The notes under the pieces: model-generated | The model's input: only the letters and a program-made list of their open reading frames with translations | What the model was told of the DNA's origin: nothing | The model's database searches: none | Shown: piece after piece, positions 8,462 to 15,953 of the stretch | How positions within the stretch are numbered: position 1 is the stretch's first letter | How the letters are laid out: each line of letters opens with the position of its first letter | Translations under genes and position numbers: made by a program | Origin: CAWJFP01 sp963842155 | GTDB lineage: Bacteria; Pseudomonadota; Alphaproteobacteria; JACZXZ01 | Reading direction: 5' to 3' | DNA length: 40,932 bases | Assembly: GCA_963842155.1 (NCBI GenBank) | Contig: CAWJFP010000003.1 | Location: 1 to 40,932, forward strand

Positions 8462-8546
8462 GGCACGAATCTCCTCGCGTCGCGACCCCTCGTTCCCCGG
8501 ATAAGCAGCTTATGCGCGTGGCGGTGGAATGCAAGCGCCTTCTGGC

Positions 8547-8597
8547 GTGGATTTGAAGTCGTGGATGCCACCGAAATCTTAGGAACTTCAAATCCAC
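8547..8597. repeat. 13-bp perfect inverted repeat
   Basis: GTGGATTTGAAGT (8547-8559) and its exact complement (8585-8597) are separated by 25 bases, between two minus-strand genes. The loop also holds GTGGATGCCACC, which can fold on itself. There is no T-tract, so a simple intrinsic terminator is not shown. An intergenic repeat element or a terminator/processing hairpin behind the channel gene is possible. Confidence 0.55.
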
Positions 8598-8609
8598 CAC
8601 GCGCGCGAC

Positions 8610-9761
8610 CTACGAGACCGGGCGCGGCGTGCGCGCCTGATCGACCCGGCGGCTCGCCTCCTCGTCGATGGCGCGGGTGAGTTCGGGCCGCTTGGCGGCA
8701 AGCTCGCGGAAATCAGCGATGTCGAGCTCGAGCAGGACGGTCTGCCGACTGGCCACGACCGTTGCCATACGCGGGCCGCGCGTGATGAGGGCGATCTCGC
8801 CGAAGAAGCTGCCCGGCCCGAGACGGACCGGTTTGGGCTTGACCTGGATCTCGACCTCGCCCCCGACGATGAAGAACATCCGGTCGCCCGGCTCGCCGCG
8901 CCGCACCACGACCGTGCCCTGCGCTATCTCGCGCGGCTTCAGAAGGCGGGTCACTTCGGCGATCGATTCGGCGCCGAGCGTCTGGAAGAAGGGCACCTTC
9001 GCCACCAGGTCCCAGGTGCGGAGGAAATCATGCCGGCGCATTTCTTGCGAGAATTCCGTGGCCAGGATACCGGCCCAGAGCGCGAACACCGCGATGCCGC
9101 AAACCATGACCGTTCCGCCGAGCATTCGGCCCAAAGTCGTGGTCGGGACGACATCGCCATAACCCGTCGTGGTCAAGGTCGTCACCGCCCACCACAGCGC
9201 GAGCGGTATGCTGCCGAATTGCTGCGGGTTCTGCGGGCCCTCGATGAGATAGGCGAGCGTTGCCGCGAGGAAGAGCACGATGAGGAAGGCGAAGAACACC
9301 CCCGTCATGGGCTCGCGCGCTTGGCTCAACACGCGGCCGAGCAGGCCGAGCCGCGGCGAATGGCGACCGAGCTTCAGGACCCACAGGATGCCGAGCAAGC
9401 GCAGAGCATGGCTGCCGCCGAACAGCGAAAGCAGCGGCAGGACGCCGGCGAGATCGATGAGCCCTTGCAGGGACAACAGCCATGCGATTCGCACCCTGAG
9501 CGAGGCGAAGCGGTTGCCCGCCGCATCTGCTGATCCCATGGCGACGACACGGCCCAGCAATTCGAGCGCGAAAAAGGCCAGCGCCGCATAAAAGGCGCCG
9601 TCGATCGTCGCGCTGTGGAAGCGGTTCGTAGCCGGCGTCGTGCCCATGATGACGGCGCCGACGCCGATGACCAGCATCGCGGCATGCGCAAGGCGAAAGA
9701 GACGCGCCGGCAGGCTCAAGCCGGTCGAATCGAGCAATCTTGTCAGCCAAGCGTCATCCAT
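8610..9761 (-). CDS. Cyclic nucleotide-gated potassium channel (MloK1 type)
   Basis: A 383-residue six-transmembrane channel. The pore loop carries LALWWAVTTLTTTGYGD, with the K+ selectivity filter TTGYGD at 198-203. FALWAGILATEFSQEMRR leads into a C-terminal cyclic-nucleotide-binding domain. There the phosphate-binding cassette reads FFGEIALITRGPRMATV, with Arg331 at the position of the cAMP-phosphate arginine of Mesorhizobium MloK1. MloK1 has serine where this protein has Met332. Like MloK1, the S4-like segment (LRLLGILWVLKLGRHSPRLG) has few charges, so gating by ligand is expected. The ATG at 9761 is the most downstream of several in-frame ATGs (9782, 9797) and is supported by homology only. 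Confidence 0.88.
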   Translation of the reverse strand: MDDAWLTRLLDSTGLSLPARLFRLAHAAMLVIGVGAVIMGTTPATNRFHSATIDGAFYAALAFFALELLGRVVAMGSADAAGNRFASLRVRIAWLLSLQGLIDLAGVLPLLSLFGGSHALRLLGILWVLKLGRHSPRLGLLGRVLSQAREPMTGVFFAFLIVLFLAATLAYLIEGPQNPQQFGSIPLALWWAVTTLTTTGYGDVVPTTTLGRMLGGTVMVCGIAVFALWAGILATEFSQEMRRHDFLRTWDLVAKVPFFQTLGAESIAEVTRLLKPREIAQGTVVVRRGEPGDRMFFIVGGEVEIQVKPKPVRLGPGSFFGEIALITRGPRMATVVASRQTVLLELDIADFRELAAKRPELTRAIDEEASRRVDQARTPRPVS

Positions 9762-10082
9762 CGTCGCAGTCGCTCCGCCCATGGCTTTGCGAGCCATTTC
9801 CCAAGTCGATTTTACACAGGCGGACCCCGTTGCACCATCCCGCGACAGAATTGCGACAATCCGCATAGTTCCCGCAAGGGCTGTGTCGCGCGATCGGCCG
9901 TGCTATGATCCTCTCTTCCCGGCGGAGATTATGTCGCGCATGCGGGTTGGCGGGCCGATGCAGCCTCGCGCGGATGCTGGCCCAATTTGGCATCTTGGAA
10001 GAGATCGAGCGATTAATGCGGTGCCAGCGGCACACTAGCGAAGCCGCCCGACACTGTTCCGAGCCCAGCGAATAGGCGTCGA
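9762..10082. other. Divergent intergenic region between channel gene and yciB
   Basis: About 320 bases with no convincing gene. It holds a TATGAT (9904-9909) without a good -35 partner and a small palindrome GTGCC-AGC-GGCAC (10021-10033) about 50 bases before yciB. Promoters for both flanking genes should lie here, but I cannot place them with confidence. Confidence 0.5.
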
Positions 10083-10658
10083 ATGAAGAATTTGCTTAAG
10101 GCGGGAAAACTGCTGCTGCTCGACATGGCGTCGACGTTGTTTTTTCTCGTCCTCTATCTTCTGACCAGGAACATTCCCCTCGCGGTCGCCCTCGGCATTG
10201 CGCTTGGCGTCGCCCAGGTCGGCTGGGAGGTTGCGCGCAAAAAGCCGATCGACACCATGCAGTGGGTGAGCCTGATTCTGGTCGTCGCTTCGGGCACCAC
10301 TACCCTGATCACGCACGATCCCCGCTTTGTGATGATCAAGCCGAGCCTGATCTACATCCTCGTCGGCGTGGCGATGCTGAAGTCGGGATGGATCAACCGC
10401 TATCTGCCGCCCGTCGTCATGGAGCTGATGCCGGACATCGCCGTCCTCTTCGGCTTCGTTTGGGCAGGGTTGATGTTCTTTTCCGCCGCTCTGAACATGA
10501 TCGTCGCCTTGAACTTCAGCGTGGTGACTTGGGCGTCGTTCATGTCCGTCTACGGCATCGTCAGCAAGCTCGGCCTGTTCCTCATCGCGTACGCGACCAT
10601 GCGCTACGTCGGCGTCCGCCGCCGTCGCGCCCGACTTGCTCCATTGGCGACGGCTTGA
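10083..10658 (+). CDS. yciB: Inner membrane-spanning protein YciB / intracellular septation protein family
   Basis: A 191-residue protein with five to six hydrophobic helices. GIALGVAQVGWEVARKKPIDTMQWVSLILV and the region around GTTTLITHDPRFVMIKPSLIYILVG match the YciB/IspA family pattern (H-D-x-x-F-I-x-x-K-P). Family members are linked to cell-envelope integrity and division in enterobacteria and Shigella; the biochemical role is unclear. The C-terminus ends in a basic tail (RRRRAR). Seventy bases separate it from the TrhA-like gene on the same strand. Confidence 0.85.
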   Translation: MKNLLKAGKLLLLDMASTLFFLVLYLLTRNIPLAVALGIALGVAQVGWEVARKKPIDTMQWVSLILVVASGTTTLITHDPRFVMIKPSLIYILVGVAMLKSGWINRYLPPVVMELMPDIAVLFGFVWAGLMFFSAALNMIVALNFSVVTWASFMSVYGIVSKLGLFLIAYATMRYVGVRRRRARLAPLATA

Positions 10659-10729
10659 CGGAGAAGCCAGCGCCGAGATGCGCGGGACGACGCCATGAAG
10701 AGCGAAGCGCTTGGAGGAGGACTTCGACG

Positions 10730-11392
10730 ATGAGCAGGAGCCTCACCACGACCGGCCGGCCGTTGCGCGAGGAGCTTACGAGCGCGGCGCTGCAGGGCGG
10801 CGCGGCACTCGCCAGCGTCGCGGGCCTCGTCCTTCTGCTGCGCCAGGCGGGACATGCGGCGGGCCCTTGGCCGGCGGTAAGCGCCGCGGTGTATGGAACC
10901 TCGCTGATCGTCGCCTATCTCGCCTCGGCCCTCTATCACGGCATGGCGCAGCCGCGTCTCAAGCGGCTTTTCCGCACGCTCGACCATTGCACGATCTTCT
11001 TCCTCATCGCCGGCACCTACACGCCGATCGCGCTCGTGGCGCTTTGGCGGCGGCATGGCTGGCTGCTGCTGGCCGCGATCTGGCTGCTTGCCATACTGGG
11101 CGTGGTGTTGCGCCTCGCGCATGGGCCGCGCTTCCACCGTTTCTCGATCGCGCTCTATCTTGCCATGGGCTGGCTGGGTGTCGCTTGGGGAAAGGCGCTC
11201 TACGACGCGGCCGGCTTGGCGCCCATCCTCCTCATCGTTCTCGGCGGCTGCGCCTATACCGGCGGCCTCCTCTTCTATCGCTGGGATCACCTGCCCTATA
11301 ACGTGGCGCTCTGGCATGTCTCGGTCGTGACCGGCAGCGCGTTGCATTTTTTTGCCGTGGCGCTTTACGTGATGCCGGGCGCCGCGGCCTGA
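10730..11392 (+). CDS. trhA: PAQR-family membrane protein TrhA / hemolysin III homologue
   Basis: A 220-residue seven-helix membrane protein. The family's putative metal ligands are all present: SALYHG (His70), TLDHCTIFFLIAGTYTP (Asp85, His86), and LWHVSVVTGSALHFF (His196, His206). TrhA influences membrane energetics and fluidity in E. coli; older annotations call it hemolysin III. GGAGGAGG is eight bases before the ATG. The stop is ten bases from the convergent livH stop. Confidence 0.92.
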   Translation: MSRSLTTTGRPLREELTSAALQGGAALASVAGLVLLLRQAGHAAGPWPAVSAAVYGTSLIVAYLASALYHGMAQPRLKRLFRTLDHCTIFFLIAGTYTPIALVALWRRHGWLLLAAIWLLAILGVVLRLAHGPRFHRFSIALYLAMGWLGVAWGKALYDAAGLAPILLIVLGGCAYTGGLLFYRWDHLPYNVALWHVSVVTGSALHFFAVALYVMPGAAA

Positions 11393-11401
11393 GCGCCGGA
11401 C

Positions 11402-12748
11402 TCAGCGCTGTCCGAGAATTCCCTGCGGCCGAAACACGAGGAGCAGGATAAGAAGCGAGAAAATCGCGACTTCCTTGTACTCGCTCTGAAGATAGCCGGC
11501 CCAAAAGGTCTCGACGAAGGCCACGATGAAGCCGCCGAGAAGCGCGCCCGCGAAGCTCCCCATCCCGCCGACGATGGCGGCGGTGAGGGCCTTGAAGCCC
11601 ATCAGGAACCCCATCACGAAATTCACCCCGCCATAGTAGCTCGCAACCATGACCCCGCCGGCGCCCGCGAGCGCGCCGCCGAGCGCGAAGCTTCCCGCGA
11701 TTACGCGGTCGATATTGATGCCGACCAGCGCCGCCATAAAACGATCCTGCGAGCTTGCGCGGTGAGCGCGGCCGAAAGGCGTGCGGGCGAGGAGCCACCA
11801 GGTCCCGACGACGAGCGCGAGCGTGATAGTCGCGACGAGCGCCTGCATGGGATTGACATAGACGCTGAAGCCACCCCCCTCCCCCAGCACCAAGCCCTCG
11901 CCGGCGAACGGCGGCAGCCAGAAATCGCGCGCGCCCTGCGCCACGAAGACGTAGTTCTGCATGACGATCGACAGCCCGATCGCGGCGATGAGCGGCATGA
12001 GGGGGCCTGCGCCGCGCAGCGGCCGGAACACCAGCCGCTCCGTCGCCCAGCCATAGCCGGCGGTGAGCAGCATGACGACGACGAGCACGAGGACGACGCT
12101 TGCGGCGGGCGAGCCCAGGCCGGCCGCCAGCAGGAATGCCAGCGCCGCCACCGCGATGACCGCGCCGATCATGTAAAGCTCGCCGAAGGCGAAGTTGATC
12201 GCGCCGATAATGGCATAGACCAGCGTGAAGCCGATCGCGATGGGCGTGACGATGCAGCCGAGGGTGAGCGCATTGATGAGTTGCTGAAGGAAATAAGCTC
12301 CGGCGGCGCCGAACGGCAAGGCGAGCGCGGCCGGCGGCGGGGCCGCCGCCGGCGCTCCGAGCCACGGGGCGTATTGCGGCGCGCCCTCGCGCAGGGCGAT
12401 GAGCAGAAGGGTAAGCCGTATCGCGCTCAAAGGCGGCTTGCCGTCGAGCGCCACTTGCCGGAGGATGAGCCGCTCGGGGCCGAAACGGCCGCCGGCGAAG
12501 ACGCAGGCGACCTTGTGCTCCTTGTGGCTGCCGTCGGCTGGGCGCAAGCCGATCCTGCTGATGACGCCATTGTCCGCCGACGGATCGGGCGCGCTTTGGA
12601 GCGATTCGACGCGACCCTCCGGAAACACCATTCGCGCCACGCGCTCGCAGAAAGCCGCCTGCTGCGAATCCAATTTGCTGCAGCCGGCAAGGCTTGTCAG
12701 CGCGAGCGCCGTCAGCAGCAGGAAAGCGATATGATTGGACCTCGCCAT
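11402..12748 (-). CDS. livH: LivH-type ABC permease with N-terminal lipoprotein-like extension
   Basis: A 448-residue product; ordinary LivH permeases are near 300. From about residue 148 it is a typical LivH/BraD permease: NALTLGCIVTPIAIGFTLVYAIIGAINFAFGE, the substrate-translocating helices, and the cytoplasmic loop FKALTAAIVGGMGS that contacts the ATPase. The first 140 residues form a separate module: a signal sequence with lipobox LAGC at Cys23, then a soluble domain with two cysteines (FCERVAR and KVACVFAGGRFG) and a proline-rich linker. If Cys23 is processed, the domain would be cut off and lipidated; otherwise it would be a tethered periplasmic domain. It starts one base past the livM stop. 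No ATPase or binding-protein gene is nearby. Confidence 0.83.
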   Translation of the reverse strand: MARSNHIAFLLLTALALTSLAGCSKLDSQQAAFCERVARMVFPEGRVESLQSAPDPSADNGVISRIGLRPADGSHKEHKVACVFAGGRFGPERLILRQVALDGKPPLSAIRLTLLLIALREGAPQYAPWLGAPAAAPPPAALALPFGAAGAYFLQQLINALTLGCIVTPIAIGFTLVYAIIGAINFAFGELYMIGAVIAVAALAFLLAAGLGSPAASVVLVLVVVMLLTAGYGWATERLVFRPLRGAGPLMPLIAAIGLSIVMQNYVFVAQGARDFWLPPFAGEGLVLGEGGGFSVYVNPMQALVATITLALVVGTWWLLARTPFGRAHRASSQDRFMAALVGINIDRVIAGSFALGGALAGAGGVMVASYYGGVNFVMGFLMGFKALTAAIVGGMGSFAGALLGGFIVAFVETFWAGYLQSEYKEVAIFSLLILLLVFRPQGILGQR

Positions 12749-12749
12749 C

Positions 12750-14057
12750 CTATCCTTGCCGTTCGTCGGCGAGGCGGATCGTGGCGCGCCGCCGGCCGAC
12801 CAGGCCGCGTGGACGCCAGATCACCATGAGCACCATGGCGAGGCCGAAAAACAGCATGCGGTATTGGGCGAGGTCGCGCCCCAGCTCGGGCAGGAGCACG
12901 AGAACTGCCGCGGCCAGCGCGACGCCCAATTGGCTGCCGATGCCGCCCAGCACGACGATCGAGAGCACCGTCGCGGATTCCACGAAAGTGAAGCTCTCCG
13001 GACTGATGAAGCCTTGCCGCGTCGCGAAGAAAGAGCCCGCTAGTCCGCCGAACAATGCGCCGATGCCGAAGGCCGAAAGCTTGAGGCCGGTCGGGTTGAG
13101 GCCGAGGGCGCGGCAGGCCTCCTCGTCCTGGCGCATCGCCTCCCAGGCGCGGCCGAGCGGCAGGTGCCGCAGCCGCAAGGCGACCGCATTGGTCACGAGC
13201 GCGAGCGCCAGGATGATGTAGAACAGCAGGATCATGCGCGGCGGCAGTATTTTCATGCCCTCTCCGCTGCCGCCCGGGGGCGCCCAGCCGAGCAAGGTCG
13301 GGCGCGGAATGTCGCCGATCCCGTTCGGTCCGCCCGTCAGGCTCACCCAATTATTGAGGATGATGCGCACGATCTCGCCGAAACCCAAGGTGACGATGGC
13401 GAGATAGTCGCCGCGCATGCGCAGCACGGGGAAGCCCAGCAACACGCCGAATAATGCGGCGACGCCGCCTGCGAGCGGCATCGAGCTCCAGAAGCCGAGA
13501 TCGGCATAGCGCGCGAGGAGCGCAAAGGCGTAGGCGCCGACCGCGTAGAAGGCCACATAGCCGAGATCGAGCAGGCCTGCCAGCCCGACCACGATATTGA
13601 GGCCCCAGCCGAGCATCACATAGATCAGCACCGTGATGGCCAGATCGAGGCTGTAGCGGTCGGCAAAGGGCAAAGCCGGCAGCGCCGCCATCGCAACGAT
13701 CAGCGCGATGCCGAGCCAGATTCGCGCGCGCGCCGCTGCCGTCTCGCCGAGGCGATCGCCGAACGGTCGAAAGGCGAGCCACGCGACGGCTTTCCGCGCC
13801 GCGAGGAGCGCGAACGCCACCCGCGCCGCGAAGACGCCGACGACCGCGACCGCAAGCCAGGTCGGCCGCGGCGCGAGATAAAGATTGCCTTCGCTATATT
13901 GCAGATGCAGTCCGAGGATGGGAAAGCCCAATATCCCCGCAGCCGCTGCCGCGATCAGCCCTTCGATGAAAGGGCTCGCTGCTCCCCGGCGGCCGGCGGG
14001 CGCGGCTTGAGGCCGTTCAGCGCCGGCCCCCGCGCCATTCTCCGCCGCCCTCTGCAT
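12750..14057 (-). CDS. livM: LivM-type branched-chain amino acid/amide ABC permease
   Basis: A 435-residue inner-membrane permease with the longer N-terminus (extra helices, about residues 30-140) seen in LivM/BraE. The core contains GWGLNIVVGLAGLLDLGYVAFYAVGAY and YLAIVTLGFGEIVRIILNNW. The ATPase-coupling loop reads GRAWEAMRQDEEACRALGLNP. Substrates of this family include Leu/Ile/Val, urea and short amides. The order livM then livH is reversed relative to the common livH-livM. It starts six bases past the dihydroorotase stop, which suggests cotranscription and possibly a substrate related to pyrimidine or amide metabolism (inference). Confidence 0.9.
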   Translation of the reverse strand: MQRAAENGAGAGAERPQAAPAGRRGAASPFIEGLIAAAAAGILGFPILGLHLQYSEGNLYLAPRPTWLAVAVVGVFAARVAFALLAARKAVAWLAFRPFGDRLGETAAARARIWLGIALIVAMAALPALPFADRYSLDLAITVLIYVMLGWGLNIVVGLAGLLDLGYVAFYAVGAYAFALLARYADLGFWSSMPLAGGVAALFGVLLGFPVLRMRGDYLAIVTLGFGEIVRIILNNWVSLTGGPNGIGDIPRPTLLGWAPPGGSGEGMKILPPRMILLFYIILALALVTNAVALRLRHLPLGRAWEAMRQDEEACRALGLNPTGLKLSAFGIGALFGGLAGSFFATRQGFISPESFTFVESATVLSIVVLGGIGSQLGVALAAAVLVLLPELGRDLAQYRMLFFGLAMVLMVIWRPRGLVGRRRATIRLADERQG

Positions 14058-14063
14058 CGCCCT

Positions 14064-15408
14064 CTAGCCTTCCGGCGCCAGTGTCTCGTGGAAGCGCAGC
14101 GGGATGCCCTTCGGCGAGCCGAGCAGCTCGTCTTCGCGCATCACCACATGGCCGCGAATGACCGTGGCCTTGGGCCAGCCGGTCACCGGCATGCCGTCGA
14201 AAGGCGTCCAGCCGCAGCGGCTCGCGATCCAGCGGTTCTCGATCCTGCGCCGCGCCTTCAAATCGACGATGCTGAAATCGGCGTCATAGCCGACCGCCAC
14301 CCTCCCCTTGTTGGAAATGCCGTAGATTCGCGCCGGTCCGGCGCTCGCGATGTCGACGAGCCGCTCGAGCGTCAGCCGCCCTGCATTCATGTGATCGAGC
14401 AGAATGGGCAGCAGCGTCTGCACCCCCGGCATGCCGGAGGGGCTTTCGGGATAGGGCTTCGCCTTTTCCTCGAGCGTATGGGGCGCATGGTCGGAGCCGA
14501 TCACGTCGACGACGCCATCGGATAGCGCGCGCCATAATGCCGCACGGTGGCTCGCGTCGCGGATGGGCGGGTTCATCTGGGCGAGCGTGCCGAGGCGGTC
14601 ATAGCATTCGGGCGCGGCAAGCGTGAGATGCTGCGGGGTGGTCTCGACCGTCGCGATATCCTTGTGGCGGGCGAGGAACGCCATCTCGGCGGCCGAGGTG
14701 ACATGCAGCACATGGACCCGCCGCCCGGCGCGGCGCGCGAAGGCGATCAACCGCTCGACCGCGCGGAGGGCCGTCTCCTCGTCGCGCCATAGCGGGTGGA
14801 AATGCGGCTTGCCGCCTTCGATCGCGAGCGCTCGCCGCGCCGCGAGCCGCGCCTCGTCCTCGGCATGAACGGCGACGCGCCGTCGCCCGCTCCTCAGCAC
14901 CGCGAGCACCCCTTCGTCGTCGGCGACGAGCAGACTGCCCGTCGAGCTGCCCATGAAGAGCTTCACCCCGGCGCAGCCCGGAAGGCGCTCCAACGTCGCC
15001 AGCGCCGCGATGTTCTCGTGGGCCGCGCCGATGAAGAAGGCATGGTCGCACCAGGCGCGGCCGCGCGCGCGAGCAAGCTTGTCGGCGAGATCGGCCGCGC
15101 CGAGCGTGCTCGGCCTGGTATTCGGCATCTCGCAGACGGCGGTCACCCCGCCGAGAACGGCCGCGCGCGTGCCGGTCTCGAGATCCTCCTTATGCTCCAT
15201 GCCCGGCTCGCGCATATGGACCTGCGTGTCGATCACGCCCGGCAGCAGATGCAGTCCGCGCGCGTCGAAGCTCCTCGGCCGCCTGCGCCGCACCGAGCGC
15301 GCCGAGTGCCGCGATGCGGCCGTCCCGCACGCCGATATCGAGGAGCGCGAGCCCGCCCGGCGTCGCCGCCATGCCGCCCTTGATCAGGAGGTCGAAGCGC
15401 TCTTCCAT
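14064..15408 (-). pseudogene. Dihydroorotase-family amidohydrolase, one-base frameshift near the N-terminus
   Basis: The product starts MEERFDLLIKGG (ATG at 15408) and matches the class I dihydroorotase fold for about 45 codons. The frame then breaks at about 15270, where one extra C precedes FDARGLHLLPGVID; the rest is open to 14064. Later motifs are intact: KLFMGSSTG with the carboxylated lysine, AVHAEDE, HVLHVTSAAE and GSDHAPHTLEEK. The first metal motif reads DTQVHMREPG, so the first histidine of the usual HxH is Gln; some alphaproteobacterial annotations of this subfamily share this (recollection). The indel may be a sequencing error or a real lesion. The start overlaps the SET gene's end by 25 bases. 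Confidence 0.78.
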
Positions 15409-15947
15409 GATTTTTCCGCGCCTGCCCGGCCCAGCCGCGCGATGCGCTCGTTGACGAAAGGCGAAAAGTGGCCGCGGTAGCGCGCCTGAAGCTCGGGCCG
15501 TCGCCAATCGGCGCCGGTCACCTTGCCGCGGCAGAGAGGCGAGCGGCAGCCGCAAACCCAGCTCGGCACGTAGCTTTCGTCGTCCTGCCAATAAACATAG
15601 TCGGCAGTGAGCTCCTCGCCCGGCTGGATGTTGCGGCGGGCGGCGAAGCTCACTTCATCGGTCATCCAGAGGCTGGGATCGCAAGCATGGTTGAGATAAT
15701 AGTCCTTGAGGTCGGTCGCCTCGGCCGGTGTCGCGATGACGAGGCCCTCGGCGATCGGGATCACGCTGTCGGGCTTGACGGCCACCGTGCCGAGCTCGTC
15801 CTCGGTCAGCACGAGGCCGCCCCATTCGATGACGAGCTCGCTGGCCGCGATCGGCGCGGTCGCGAAGCTGCCGCTGCCGCCGAGCGGCGAGATGCGTACC
15901 TCGATACGCGGGTCGAGCCAGGAGGAAGCGCGGTAGGACCTGGTCAT
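15384..15947 (-). CDS. SET-domain protein lysine methyltransferase
   Basis: A 187-residue protein made almost entirely of a SET domain. ISPLGGSGSFATAPI is the N-terminal beta strand pair. LNHACDPSLW (85-94) is the pseudoknot NHxCxPN-type motif that binds S-adenosylmethionine and the target lysine, and GEELTADYVYW gives the catalytic tyrosine (Tyr117). The post-SET zinc cysteines are complete: CGCRSPLC (132-139, CxCx4C) plus Cys89. Such proteins transfer methyl groups to lysines; the target is unknown in bacteria. It lies six bases downstream of the asparagine synthetase gene and overlaps the next gene's start by 25 bases. Confidence 0.9.
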   Translation of the reverse strand: MTRSYRASSWLDPRIEVRISPLGGSGSFATAPIAASELVIEWGGLVLTEDELGTVAVKPDSVIPIAEGLVIATPAEATDLKDYYLNHACDPSLWMTDEVSFAARRNIQPGEELTADYVYWQDDESYVPSWVCGCRSPLCRGKVTGADWRRPELQARYRGHFSPFVNERIARLGRAGAEKSWKSASTS

Positions 15948-15953
15948 TCGGTC

